From JBLIKP01 sp047635375 (GTDB lineage: Bacteria; Bacteroidota; Bacteroidia; Sphingobacteriales; Sphingobacteriaceae): 58,367 bases of DNA. This document shows positions 27,502 through 36,804 of this stretch, piece after piece. Every line of letters starts with the position of its first letter. The stretch's first letter is position 1. Below the pieces are notes generated by a model. It worked only from the letters and a program-made list of their open reading frames with translations. It did not search any database and had not been told where the DNA came from. The position numbers and the translations under genes are program-made. Location of the stretch: the NCBI GenBank assembly GCA_047635375.1, contig JBLIKP010000005.1, forward strand, positions 1 to 58,367, in the 5' to 3' direction.

Positions 27502-27623
27502 TTTTTGCCGTTTTAGCACTTAAAGGTAAGTATTTCTCGACATTTTGTTGGAAAATTGCATCGCCCGACTTTTAATATTGGTTAATAATTTTAATTTTAC
27601 GGTTAAGAACAAAAATAATTTCC

Positions 27624-29771
27624 ATGAAAAAATCGTTTTATTTAATATCCTCAACACTTTTTCTAGGTGTTTTGTTGTCTTTTATTTTACCCGAAGAAGG
27701 AATGTTCCCACTTAGTGATTTAAACAAGTTGGATTTAAATGCCGCGGGATTGAATATTCCTAAAAGTCAAATTTTTGACACTAAAAACCCAAGTTTGAAT
27801 GATGCTCTGGTAAGGGTAGGGGGCTGTACAGGATCGTTTGTAAGTGAAAATGGACTTATCATAACCAATCATCACTGTGCTTTTGGCGCAACTCGAGCGG
27901 CGAGTACTCCACAAACCGATTATTTAAATGATGGCTTGAAAAAAGAGAAATATGAAACTGAAATCCCTGCAGAAGGATTAACGTGTCGAATAACAGAGTC
28001 CTATGAGGATGTTTCGGTAGAGATTCTTGAGGCTGCAAATAAAGCCGAGACGCCATCTGACCGATTAAAATTGATTGCCGAAAAGATTGAGGAGATAGAA
28101 ATTCGAGAACAAAATGCTAATCCCGAATTAACCGTTGAAGTTTCGGAAATGTTTGTGGGGAAACAATATGTATTATTCAGATATACTACTTTACTAGATG
28201 TAAGGTTAGTATATGTTCCAATGAGATCCATTGGTGAATTTGGTGGTGAATCTGATAATTGGATTTGGCCACGTCATACAGGAGATTTTTCATTTATGCG
28301 TGCCTACGTGGGTACGGATGGAAAACCTGCAGCCTACAATAAAAAGAATGTTCCATTCAAGCCTAAGAAGTTTTTAAAAGTAAATCCAAAGGGTGTAGAT
28401 GAGGAGGATTTTGTATTCATTCTTGGTTATCCTGGTAGGACATTTAGACATAATCCTAGTTATTATATTGATTACCAAGAGCAATTTCAATTGCCTTATA
28501 TTTCTGAGCTATACAAGTGGAAAAATGAAGCAATGGAGGAATTTGCAGGTTCTGACAGAAAGCTACAATTGAAATTTGCTAGCACCATCAAAGGGAACGC
28601 TAACGTGCTCAAAAATTATCAAGGAAAACTTCAAGGATTAAAGACGCTAAAGCTGGTAAAACAAAAAAAGACTGAAGAAGATGATCTCAAAGAATTTATA
28701 GCTAAGGACCAAAAAATGAAGTCCCTGTACGGAAATCTTTTTTCTGAAATGGAAGTGGTTTATAAAGGAATGAACGATGATGCCATGGCGAATCTTTGGT
28801 ATGGGCAACTTTTAAGGGGTTCGCCAGCTTTACTTTCCGGATATTTTGTGGCCTCCTTGCAAAACGACTTGAAAAATGTTCCTAAAGCTGAGCAAATGAA
28901 ATTCTTAAGCGAAAAGAAAGCATCATATATCAATTCTGTAAATAGGGGCTACGCCTCTTTTGAACTAGAATTGGATAAAAAATTCGTTAAGAAAATGATT
29001 GAGGATGCTAATCAATTCAAGCAGGGAAAGCAGATTAATGCCTTGAAAGGAATGTTTGATTCTGAGAAGGATATTGAAAATTTCTTGAAAAAGGTGTATT
29101 CAAAAAGTGAATTTACAAATTCACGTTATTTTGAAGTTCTAATGGACCGTGGACCAAAAGAAGTCATCGGCTTTAGCGACCCTATTGTTAAATTTATGGC
29201 GGAATTACTTCCACAATACAAAGCATTATCTGCTGAGAATAATACGAGGGAAGGAACTTTGAATAAATTACTTGGAGATTACGTTACCGTAAAATCAGCG
29301 TGGAAAAAAACAGATTTTGTTCCAGATGCCAATGCAACATTACGGCTTACTTATGGTTATGTAAGAGGTTACTCACCCTCTGATGGCGTAAGTTACAGCC
29401 CTATAACTACGCTTTCTGGATTAATAGAAAAGGGAGCAAACGAAGGTGATTATAAGCTTCCGGAAATCATAAGAGAACTTTATGCTAAGCGAGATTTCGG
29501 AAAATTTTTGAATCCTAAATTAAACGATGTACCTGTTGCACTACTCTATAATACAGACACCAGTGGAGGAAACAGCGGAAGTCCAATTATGGATAAGAAT
29601 GGAGACCTTGTGGGAGTGAATTTTGACCGCGCTTATCATGCAACTATAAATGATTTTGCTTGGAATGAATCATATTCTAGATCCATTGGCGTTGATATAA
29701 GATATGTGCTTTGGGTAGCCCAAAAGGTTGATAAAGCTGACTTTTTACTTAAAGAAATGGGAGTATTGTAA
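27624..29771 (+). CDS. S46 family dipeptidyl-peptidase, DPP11-type specificity residue
   Basis: This 715-residue secreted/periplasmic serine peptidase removes dipeptides from peptide N-termini. After a signal peptide, VGGCTGSFVSENGLIITNHHC holds the catalytic His (H84) and GGNSGSP holds Ser651. Eighteen residues after the serine, in VGVNFDR669, stands Arg. The same spacing separates Ser655 and Arg673 in P. gingivalis DPP11, where the Arg selects Asp/Glu at P1; DPP7 has Gly there. Asp/Glu specificity is therefore predicted. It ends in IRYVLWVAQKVDKADFLL, as in the family. The next gene starts three bases after its stop. Confidence 0.9.
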   Translation: MKKSFYLISSTLFLGVLLSFILPEEGMFPLSDLNKLDLNAAGLNIPKSQIFDTKNPSLNDALVRVGGCTGSFVSENGLIITNHHCAFGATRAASTPQTDYLNDGLKKEKYETEIPAEGLTCRITESYEDVSVEILEAANKAETPSDRLKLIAEKIEEIEIREQNANPELTVEVSEMFVGKQYVLFRYTTLLDVRLVYVPMRSIGEFGGESDNWIWPRHTGDFSFMRAYVGTDGKPAAYNKKNVPFKPKKFLKVNPKGVDEEDFVFILGYPGRTFRHNPSYYIDYQEQFQLPYISELYKWKNEAMEEFAGSDRKLQLKFASTIKGNANVLKNYQGKLQGLKTLKLVKQKKTEEDDLKEFIAKDQKMKSLYGNLFSEMEVVYKGMNDDAMANLWYGQLLRGSPALLSGYFVASLQNDLKNVPKAEQMKFLSEKKASYINSVNRGYASFELELDKKFVKKMIEDANQFKQGKQINALKGMFDSEKDIENFLKKVYSKSEFTNSRYFEVLMDRGPKEVIGFSDPIVKFMAELLPQYKALSAENNTREGTLNKLLGDYVTVKSAWKKTDFVPDANATLRLTYGYVRGYSPSDGVSYSPITTLSGLIEKGANEGDYKLPEIIRELYAKRDFGKFLNPKLNDVPVALLYNTDTSGGNSGSPIMDKNGDLVGVNFDRAYHATINDFAWNESYSRSIGVDIRYVLWVAQKVDKADFLLKEMGVL

Positions 29772-29774
29772 ACT

Positions 29775-30323
29775 ATGAAAAAGAAAATAATTTTATTGGC
29801 AAGCCTTTGCTTGATTATGGTGAGTGCAGGATACGCACAAACCAAGGGTAGTGAGCCATTTCCGCAATTCAAAGGGAATGATCTTAATGATAGGGATTTG
29901 ATTTACCCAAACATTGCTATGGGTAAATACACAGTAATGGGTGCCGTTGCCTCTCAAGATGCCGTTGATGGCCTTTTGGAATGGTACCAACCCATTGCCG
30001 ATAATTTCGCCTGGGATGAGGAAATAAACACTTATTTTGTGGTTTTAATGGGAGGGATGGCTCAAAACATGAGTTTCTCTCTTCAAAAGAAGTTAAAAGA
30101 GGTTGTTCTGGAGGAATATTATGAAAAAGTAATTTTCTTCAAAGGAAATCTTCGAAATATGCTTGAAAAGATTGATATTAAAGATAAGTCGGTACCGTAC
30201 TTTTTCGTCTTAGATGAAAAAGGTAAGATTGCTTACATGACTTCTGGAAAATATTCAGACCAAAAACTTGACGAAATAGTAATGGCCGTCGATGGGGAAA
30301 TTTACATCGACAGAGAAGATTAA
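29775..30323 (+). CDS. Secreted protein of unknown function, thioredoxin-like fold suspected
   Basis: This 182-residue protein has a signal peptide (to about residue 21, SAGYAQ). The order of strands and helices (KYTVMGAVASQD, TYFVVLMGG, KVIFFKGN, SVPYFFVLDEKGKIAYMTSGKYSD) recalls a thioredoxin fold, including a Pro before the last strands. No CxxC motif exists, so it cannot be a redox thioredoxin. It starts three bases after the S46 peptidase stop and should be cotranscribed and exported with it. Its role is unknown, and the fold is an impression only. Confidence 0.6.
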   Translation: MKKKIILLASLCLIMVSAGYAQTKGSEPFPQFKGNDLNDRDLIYPNIAMGKYTVMGAVASQDAVDGLLEWYQPIADNFAWDEEINTYFVVLMGGMAQNMSFSLQKKLKEVVLEEYYEKVIFFKGNLRNMLEKIDIKDKSVPYFFVLDEKGKIAYMTSGKYSDQKLDEIVMAVDGEIYIDRED

Positions 30324-30340
30324 AAAGAAAAAATTAAAAG

Positions 30341-30370
30341 AGCGGGACTAAGAAATTAGTCCCGTTTTTT
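30341..30370 (+). terminator. Rho-independent terminator overlapping the end of the convergent helicase gene
   Basis: An 8-bp stem (30343-30350 with 30357-30364) is followed by six Ts. The stop codon of the helicase gene on the other strand (30356-30358) lies inside the loop and right arm. Confidence 0.8.
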
Positions 30371-31600
30371 ATTTCTATGGTTTCTGTTTCCACCACCACC
30401 TTGACGACGATTTCCGCCACCGCCACCTTGACGTGGTTTAAAGCTTTTTTCGCTTAAGTCATACCGTGGCCCTGGGGCGAACCCTTCGGGAAGGGCTAAT
30501 TTTGGAACTTCATCTCCAATTAGCTCGTCAATTTTCTTGAACTTATAAACTTCCTGCTCATCGATAAATGTTAGCGCAACACCCGTTGTGGCTGCTCGGG
30601 CTGTTCTACCTACCCGGTGGATGTAATCCTCAGCATCATTCGGCACATCAAAATTGATGACTAGCTCAATACTGTCAATGTCAATTCCACGGCTCAAAAT
30701 ATCCGTTGCAACGATAATTTGTGTTTTACGATTTTTAAAGTCTAATAAGGCATTTTCCCTATCGTCCTGCTCCAAGTCACTAGAAATCCCTTTCACGTTA
30801 AATCCTAGACCTGTAATACCTCTTAAAATGTTGCTAACATTCTTCTTTGTGGAAGAAAAAACAATTACACTTTTTAAGTCTTTACCCTTTATTAAATGCT
30901 GGATAAGCTTGATTTTCTCGTTATTCTGAACCAAATATGCTCCCTGAAGGATTCCTTCGGCTGGTTTAGAGATTGCAATATTTATCTCCTCAGGAGATTT
31001 TAAGATTTTTTTAGCTAGTTGCCTGATTTTAGGAGGCATGGTTGCCGAAAACATTAGTGTCTGTCTTACTTTAGGCATGTAATCAATGATTCGCATGATG
31101 TCATCATTGAAACCCATATCTAGCATTCTGTCCGCCTCATCAAGGATTATATGCTCTACGTGATCAAGCTTTGCATAACCTAGACCTAGATGACTTAATA
31201 ATCTTCCAGGGGTAGCTATAATTATATCCGCGCCAAGTGTTAAAGCCTTCTTTTGTTGCTCGAAAGTATTTCCATCACCTCCGCCATAAATTGGACATGA
31301 GGTTGCACCGGTGAAATAGCCAAAACCTTCAACCTGTTTGTCGATTTGTTGCGCTAATTCCCTTGTAGGGGAGATGATTACAGTATTTATCCCTTTAGGG
31401 ACAGTTTTTGTAATCTTATTTAAGATAGGTAATAAGAATGCGCCAGTTTTTCCTGTTCCTGTTTGAGCACAGGCAATCAAATCTTTTCCGGCTAATATTA
31501 TTGGTAATGCTAATTCTTGTATTGGTGTAGCTTCTTCAAAGCCCATTGCGTCTAGTCCTTCGAGCAGTTGAGGCTCCAAGTTTAATTCTTTAAATTTCAT
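30356..31600 (-). CDS. DEAD-box ATP-dependent RNA helicase (RhlE-like)
   Basis: This 414-residue cytoplasmic helicase unwinds RNA in ribosome assembly or decay. It has the Q-motif (FEEATPIQELALP), motif I AQTGTGKTG, Ia PTREL, Ib TPGRL, II DEAD, III SAT, the RecA2 motif SRGID and VI HRVGRTAR. The C-terminal tail is glycine/arginine-rich (GGGGNRRQGGGG...RNKKRD), which in such proteins adds unspecific RNA binding. The short RhlE type is common in Bacteroidota, and the RNA target is unknown. Its stop lies in the hairpin of the opposite gene. Confidence 0.93.
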   Translation of the reverse strand: MKFKELNLEPQLLEGLDAMGFEEATPIQELALPIILAGKDLIACAQTGTGKTGAFLLPILNKITKTVPKGINTVIISPTRELAQQIDKQVEGFGYFTGATSCPIYGGGDGNTFEQQKKALTLGADIIIATPGRLLSHLGLGYAKLDHVEHIILDEADRMLDMGFNDDIMRIIDYMPKVRQTLMFSATMPPKIRQLAKKILKSPEEINIAISKPAEGILQGAYLVQNNEKIKLIQHLIKGKDLKSVIVFSSTKKNVSNILRGITGLGFNVKGISSDLEQDDRENALLDFKNRKTQIIVATDILSRGIDIDSIELVINFDVPNDAEDYIHRVGRTARAATTGVALTFIDEQEVYKFKKIDELIGDEVPKLALPEGFAPGPRYDLSEKSFKPRQGGGGGNRRQGGGGNRNHRNKKRD

Positions 31601-31637
31601 CCATTAGTATTTGTTGGAAATGTAGTAAGGATTTTTC

Positions 31638-33041
31638 TTACTTGCTATCAAAGGTATTAAATACAAAGAACTTAAGCGTATTCTCTTTTAATGTAATTGA
31701 ATAATCCTTTGATTGCGATACTTTTCCATTCCTTTGGTTTGAACCATAGGTGTTTAAAGTGATTTTTTGATTCCCCTCTTGCCCTGAAATCCGGGTGTAG
31801 TGTATGGTATGGGGTAAACTTTGCCAGTTTCTAGTGTCTGCTTGTTCTGAAAACATGTTGATCAATCCAAGAACTGCTCCTAAATCTCCATTCTGCTGCC
31901 TTAATGCATATTCAGATGCTTTTTTGGCCGCAAGTCGAACCACCGCCGAGGAAATCTCTCTTAGCATGCGGTCTTCAAGGGTTTTGAAGGCGATTTGGTT
32001 TATGTCTTCGGCGCGCTGTAAATCAAAATTTTCACCATTCATAATAACTGAGGCACCGTAAAATAATGGACGACGTTCCAAATATCTAGGAATAGCTACC
32101 CTAAAAAAATTTAAATCGGCGATGGAACCTGATCCTTCTTCAGCGGAATTTACAGGATAGGGTATGCTTAATCCCAAAGCGGCGTTTTGAAGGTAAATTG
32201 CACCACCTTGTCCTTTTTGGACAACAAAATCCAAGGATGACTGGTCCTTAATGGGTGCCAATCCATTATTCCATATTACAATTCCCTCTGCTTTAGGCTC
32301 AGATTTGTCATATTTCAGGTTGCATTCCTTTTCGTAATACTTCCCTTCGGTTGAAAGTCCGCCCAAGTAGGCAGTACGGATTAAATCCTTCTTTAATTGA
32401 AGGGGGGCTTCCATCCCGAATAGTGGTTTATAGGTTTCCGCGTAGGCGTTATAGGCATTTCTATAAGCAATGAAGGCATTATTATATTCTTGATCGGCAT
32501 CGTATGCCATACCCATTATCACCCATGCAAACGCATCAACAGAATACCTATTTTTCTTAGGGTACTTGTCGTTTAGGGTATTTAATTGAATGTTTAATCT
32601 TCTAGCTTCAATTCTAGCCTCCTCATTTTTCCCGAGTTGTAAATAGGCCAGAGATTTATAATAATGAATCATTACCCGCTCGTGATCTTCGGGCCTATAG
32701 TCCATCACATTTGGATTGGTTAACAGTGAAAGTGCGTATTTCCCTACATCTAGTTTTTGGTCTTCAATATAAAAATCGGCTTTATTCAAATACTCAAGGC
32801 ACAATTCATTTTTACCATTTAAAAATGCCAGACTACCTTTTTCAAGGTAAAAAAGGAGTTCGTTCCGTCCTTTGGCGGCTTTTTTATCTTCTGGAAGTGC
32901 GTTTAATGCAGCTCCTACATTGCCCTTTTCTAGCTTGCGCTGAACCTTAACTTGCTTTTGATAATAGCTCGCACAACCTGACAAAATCACCATTGTTGAT
33001 AGGTAGATAAAAAACCGAAGTGGCTTAAATGTGTTTCTCAT
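31638..33041 (-). CDS. Outer-membrane-type lipoprotein of the COG3014 kind
   Basis: This 467-residue lipoprotein has lipobox ILSGC (Cys23). Residues about 35-230 form helical TPR-like repeats (FYLEKGSLAFLNGKNELCLEYLNKADFY, MIHYYKSLAYLQLGKNEEARIEARRL, FAWVIMGMAYDADQEYNNAFIAYRNA). The C-terminal half is mixed alpha/beta with YLQNAALGLSIPYPVN and QSLPHTIHYTRI. This layout fits the uncharacterised COG3014 proteins, which are often near outer-membrane or polysaccharide genes. No closer function can be read. It lies between the helicase and transporter genes on the same strand. Confidence 0.72.
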   Translation of the reverse strand: MRNTFKPLRFFIYLSTMVILSGCASYYQKQVKVQRKLEKGNVGAALNALPEDKKAAKGRNELLFYLEKGSLAFLNGKNELCLEYLNKADFYIEDQKLDVGKYALSLLTNPNVMDYRPEDHERVMIHYYKSLAYLQLGKNEEARIEARRLNIQLNTLNDKYPKKNRYSVDAFAWVIMGMAYDADQEYNNAFIAYRNAYNAYAETYKPLFGMEAPLQLKKDLIRTAYLGGLSTEGKYYEKECNLKYDKSEPKAEGIVIWNNGLAPIKDQSSLDFVVQKGQGGAIYLQNAALGLSIPYPVNSAEEGSGSIADLNFFRVAIPRYLERRPLFYGASVIMNGENFDLQRAEDINQIAFKTLEDRMLREISSAVVRLAAKKASEYALRQQNGDLGAVLGLINMFSEQADTRNWQSLPHTIHYTRISGQEGNQKITLNTYGSNQRNGKVSQSKDYSITLKENTLKFFVFNTFDSK

Positions 33042-33092
33042 TTGGGAATTTTGACCATTGGATTAGGCATGGTTAATAAAGTTTAAAGCTGG

Positions 33093-34445
33093 TTAAAAAA
33101 TTAATAATCCGCCAATAAATATAATTGAACCAATTAACATTAATACAAAGGTGTACGGAATTAAATCTTTGGCTTTTAATCCAGTAATTCCCAATAGCGG
33201 AAGCGCCCAGAAGGGCTGAATCATATTGGTGATTTGGTCTCCATAAGCCAGGGCCATAATGTTTTTTGGTACAGATGAGCCTATTTCCAGTGCTGCTGTC
33301 ATTACAATTGGTCCTTGAACAACCCATTGTCCGCCTCCGCTAGGGACAAATATATTTACCAATCCAGCGCTAAAAAAAGTGAAAATCGGAAGGGTCTCCG
33401 GAGTTGATATTGCCACAAATCCTTCGGAAACTAGAGCAATCATACCAGAATATTTCATAATGCCCATAATTCCCGCATAAAGTGGGAATTGGATTATAAT
33501 ACCCACTGATCCGCCAATGGCAGCTTCGGTGGCTTTAATAAATTTATGGAAGGTGCCATGGAATGCAATCCCAAGGCCAAGTAATAGAAAGTTTATAAAG
33601 TTGAGCTGTAGGAATGATAATCCGCCACCTTCACTGGTAATTGCTTTATAAATGCCTAAAAAAATAATAAGGCCGCCAAACAACATCCCTAAAATTTTGG
33701 AGTGGTCAAGCCTTTCGGCGGAAGTTTCGGGTTTTTCCTCCACCGAATTATTTGTGGTGTTTAGATTTAGTTCAATTTCATTCTTCCCCTTTTTTCCCAT
33801 CCAAAAAAACCACCCGGGTATTGCAAATAAAACCAAAATAAATAAGGTGATGTTCATGGGCGAAAGGATGGTAAGTTCAGCTCCTATGGTGCCAATTTTA
33901 TCGGAAAGGAAATGATTTTCGGCAGCGACGGTAAGAGGGGCAGAGCCGCTAAATCCACCATGCCAAAACATAAATCCTGAATAACCCGCAGCACCAATAA
34001 GGGGGTAGTTTAATTTTCGGCCTTGAGCCATTGCATTTTCTCCCATTTTCCGTGCGATAATTGCACCAAAAACGAGTCCTAAACCCCAGTTGAAAAAGGC
34101 GACTATTAATGTGGTGAAAGCCACAATCATGGCTGCTTTAGCAGTAGTGTCTCCGTATTTAGTTAATCCGGTAGTCAGATTGTCAATCGGTTTTGAAAGC
34201 GCTAAAACATGGCCTAGAACAAGTATGAGCACCATCTGCATGGTAAATGCAAGAAGTTCCCAAAAACCCTTTTCCCAAAATAATATTATTTCACCTAGCC
34301 CAAGTTTATCACCTAAAAATTCAGGGGCTGTGGGTTGCAAAATGTAGACAGATAAAATGGCTGTTAAGGTTAAGATAACAGCAATGGTAAAGGGCATTGG
34401 AAGGCTGTTTTTAAGCCCGTTCATTAATCGCCTAGAGAGATTCAT
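33093..34445 (-). CDS. Short-chain fatty acid transporter, AtoE/TIGR00366 type
   Basis: This 450-residue inner-membrane protein has about 12 hydrophobic segments. MPFTIAVILTLTAILS near the N-terminus, FNWGLGLVFGAIIAR, LIGAAGYSGFMFWHGGFSGSAPLT and VPSGGGQWVVQGP are hallmarks of the AtoE family, thought to import short-chain fatty acids such as butyrate or acetoacetate. Here it has no ato genes beside it. A hydrophilic loop near residues 225-245 carries the charged NNSVEEKPETSAERLD stretch. Confidence 0.88.
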   Translation of the reverse strand: MNLSRRLMNGLKNSLPMPFTIAVILTLTAILSVYILQPTAPEFLGDKLGLGEIILFWEKGFWELLAFTMQMVLILVLGHVLALSKPIDNLTTGLTKYGDTTAKAAMIVAFTTLIVAFFNWGLGLVFGAIIARKMGENAMAQGRKLNYPLIGAAGYSGFMFWHGGFSGSAPLTVAAENHFLSDKIGTIGAELTILSPMNITLFILVLFAIPGWFFWMGKKGKNEIELNLNTTNNSVEEKPETSAERLDHSKILGMLFGGLIIFLGIYKAITSEGGGLSFLQLNFINFLLLGLGIAFHGTFHKFIKATEAAIGGSVGIIIQFPLYAGIMGIMKYSGMIALVSEGFVAISTPETLPIFTFFSAGLVNIFVPSGGGQWVVQGPIVMTAALEIGSSVPKNIMALAYGDQITNMIQPFWALPLLGITGLKAKDLIPYTFVLMLIGSIIFIGGLLIF

Positions 34446-34486
34446 AGCGCTAAATTAACCAAATACAATGCTTTTCGAAATGGAAC

Positions 34487-35527
34487 TTAAATTTCGTTGA
34501 GATTTAACGAAATTCCAAATTGGTGAGAACTGCCAGCAAGATGATATTTTGCATTTCCATAATTGATTAAGAATTTGCTTACCCTAATCCCAAAACCCCA
34601 TGAAAAACCAACCGTAGACATTCTGTCTTCAATGGTTAATTCCTTCCTTTTTAAGTGGTTGTAGCCCACTCTGATCTGGAAGCTTTCTGAAAATATGGCC
34701 TCAGTTCCTAGGTTAACGTGCCTAAAAGCTTTGTCTAAAGTCGAAATCTCCTCGACTATTGGCTCTCCAGTTACAAGGTCAATTTGCTTTCCTCGAGGAT
34801 CATTATCAATATAGGTCAAATCAAACTGTTGGAGATTGTGAAGCAAAACTGTAAATCTAAACGGCGCATTTTCCAATTTTTGAGAAAATCCTAGTTGAAT
34901 TTCTAAGGGTAGGTCCTCTGAGTTACTAGAATTATACTTATTGATTACAAATCCAGCGTTTTTTGCCACAAGGCCTGCCGTAAATCTCCCAGAACTATCA
35001 GAATAAGTGCTGCCAAAGTCCATTGCTAAACCGGATGAAAAGAAGTTGTCGTAGGCTGAATAAAACCCTTTAACTGTAGCGCCAACTTGAATTTTTTTAT
35101 AGGGAACACTAATCCCCGTGTAAAAATTTACGTCATTTGCCGAAAATGTCCTGCCTGTATTATCTCCATTGGAAAGGGTTTCTTCAAAGTCACCATAATT
35201 AATGTAATGTACTCCACCAAAAAACGTCCCAATTTCATCAAAGTGTTTTCCGTAGGTAACATTTCCAGCATTAATATCGGCTAAATGGTTTATAAAAGAA
35301 GTTGACAATTTATTATCTGCAGCTTGCAATACTTGCGCAGGATTCATTAGGGCATGGTCTACATTTCCATCGGGTAATGTTATTAAAATACCACCTAAGG
35401 CAGTAGCACGAGGGGATGAGGGTTGGTTTAGGAAATGGTACGAACCATTACCACCAATTTGGGCTAAAGTGCAAAGGGGAAGAAAAAGCAGTGTAATAAA
35501 AAGATTTTTACCCATAAAAAATTGCAT
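34487..35527 (-). CDS. porQ: Type IX secretion system protein PorQ
   Basis: PorQ is an outer-membrane beta-barrel that works with PorU, PorV and PorZ in removing sorting domains and anchoring T9SS cargo. This 346-residue protein has a signal peptide ending TLAQ. The mature start GGNGSYHFLNQPSSPRATALGG and DHALMNPAQVLQAADNKLS are PorQ signatures, followed by alternating strands to QFGISLNLNEI. A second ATG four codons in is an equally good start. Its cargo is represented in this window by the M4, kelch and M28 proteins. Confidence 0.9.
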   Translation of the reverse strand: MQFFMGKNLFITLLFLPLCTLAQIGGNGSYHFLNQPSSPRATALGGILITLPDGNVDHALMNPAQVLQAADNKLSTSFINHLADINAGNVTYGKHFDEIGTFFGGVHYINYGDFEETLSNGDNTGRTFSANDVNFYTGISVPYKKIQVGATVKGFYSAYDNFFSSGLAMDFGSTYSDSSGRFTAGLVAKNAGFVINKYNSSNSEDLPLEIQLGFSQKLENAPFRFTVLLHNLQQFDLTYIDNDPRGKQIDLVTGEPIVEEISTLDKAFRHVNLGTEAIFSESFQIRVGYNHLKRKELTIEDRMSTVGFSWGFGIRVSKFLINYGNAKYHLAGSSHQFGISLNLNEI

Positions 35528-35580
35528 GTTTTTTAAACGTCAGCAAGGTAAGAATATTTTGACCAAAGGAATTTAATTGA

Positions 35581-35910
35581 TTAGTAATGCAAATCTTTGA
35601 TAATCTGATTTACCTTTTCCCCAGCAAGGTTAATAATTTTCAGTTTCGGCTGAATTTTTTTGGAGTTAAATAGATTGTTTTTCAAATTATTGTAACCGAA
35701 ATCTTCATTAATTTCAAAAACTTTGGCCCTGCAACTGTTCATGTTTAGTTCTGAAATCACCCGGGCAAGGAGCCCGTTTTTTTTAACGGCTATGCCTTCA
35801 AAAACTACAAATACCAACTCTTTTTCAGAATATGCGTCAAAGATATTCAGAAGAAAATCCTGCTGATTATCAGTGGTTCTTGGTGGGGATGTTAAATTTA
35901 AGGTTACCAT
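35581..35910 (-). CDS. Small protein of unknown function
   Basis: This 109-residue soluble protein has no signal peptide or membrane segment. The pattern ELVFVVFEGIAVKKNGLLARVISELN, then RAKVFEINEDFGYNNLKN and LKIINLAGEKVNQII, alternates strands and helices and could be a STAS-like fold, but I do not recognise a family. It lies 53 bases downstream of the porQ start side, on the same strand as porQ, and divergent from the next gene. Confidence 0.5.
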   Translation of the reverse strand: MVTLNLTSPPRTTDNQQDFLLNIFDAYSEKELVFVVFEGIAVKKNGLLARVISELNMNSCRAKVFEINEDFGYNNLKNNLFNSKKIQPKLKIINLAGEKVNQIIKDLHY

Positions 35911-35988
35911 TTTTTTAAATAAAATATCTATCTTATATAATACTATACGTAAAAAATAGTTTAATTAGATTTGGTTTTAATTTTTTTT

Positions 35989-36804
35989 ATGAAAAATACA
36001 ATAATTCTAGCTTTTATTTTTATATCTTTTTCTGGTTACGCTCAATCCGAAGAAAAGGTTTTTTTTGAGACTATGGAGTTAGTCCAAAGGGATTCAAATT
36101 ATCATAATAAAAATTTGACGGGTCAATATATAACTATATACTCAGACCCACTTTATACAAAAGACAAGCAAGGTAGGGCATACCAAATTAATGCCAAGAA
36201 TGAAGGAGGAAAGTTTTTAATCCTTTTCCACGATGTATGGGGGTTGACTGATGACATTGTCCAAGAGGCAGAAAGACTTTTTGTCGAATTAAACGAAAAT
36301 GTTACCGTTATTGCTCCAGATTTATTTGATGGAAAAGCTCCCATAGATTCAACCGCTGCCAAAAAAGTATTAACTCAATTAAAATATGATAGGGTTATAG
36401 AAATTGTAAGAGCTTTGGTAAAGCAAACACCGAATAATTCATTGATTGCAACAATTGGTTGGGGCTTTGGAGGAGGATGGGCATTAGAAGGAGGCGTGAT
36501 AGCCTTTAGTAAAGCCGCCGGATGTGTTATGTTTTATGGCTTACAAGACCTAACCCCAGAAAGGATAAGCACCCTTAGTGCCCCAGTTTTCGGTGTCTTT
36601 GGTAGAGAAGATCTTGTTTCCAGCCCACAAAAGGTAACCGATTTAGAGGTTTTTATGTCAGATAATAGAAAACCCTTTAAAGTAGTTACTTATGATGCCG
36701 ACAGAGGGTTTGCCAACTTTTGGAGTGAGAATTTTCACAATGGAAAAGCAAACAATGCCAACGACTTGGCCTTGAAATTTTTGAAGGAAAGATTAAGCCT
36801 TTAA
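35989..36804 (+). CDS. Dienelactone-hydrolase-like exported protein lacking nucleophile and histidine
   Basis: This is a 271-residue protein from ATG 35989 with a signal peptide ending SGYAQS. The dienelactone hydrolase fold is clear: FHDVWGLTDDIVQEAERLF, VIAPDLFDGKAP, TIGWGFGGGWALEGGV, AAGCVMFYGLQ, GVFGREDLVSSP and YDADRGFANFW. Homologues in Bacteroidota have IGWCFGGGW and YDADHAFAN. Here the nucleophile Cys is Gly and the catalytic His is Arg. Only the Asp (GREDL) is kept. The frame is intact with no stops, so it is either a true pseudo-enzyme with another role or a gene in early decay. It cannot hydrolyse by the family mechanism. Confidence 0.85.
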   Translation: MKNTIILAFIFISFSGYAQSEEKVFFETMELVQRDSNYHNKNLTGQYITIYSDPLYTKDKQGRAYQINAKNEGGKFLILFHDVWGLTDDIVQEAERLFVELNENVTVIAPDLFDGKAPIDSTAAKKVLTQLKYDRVIEIVRALVKQTPNNSLIATIGWGFGGGWALEGGVIAFSKAAGCVMFYGLQDLTPERISTLSAPVFGVFGREDLVSSPQKVTDLEVFMSDNRKPFKVVTYDADRGFANFWSENFHNGKANNANDLALKFLKERLSL

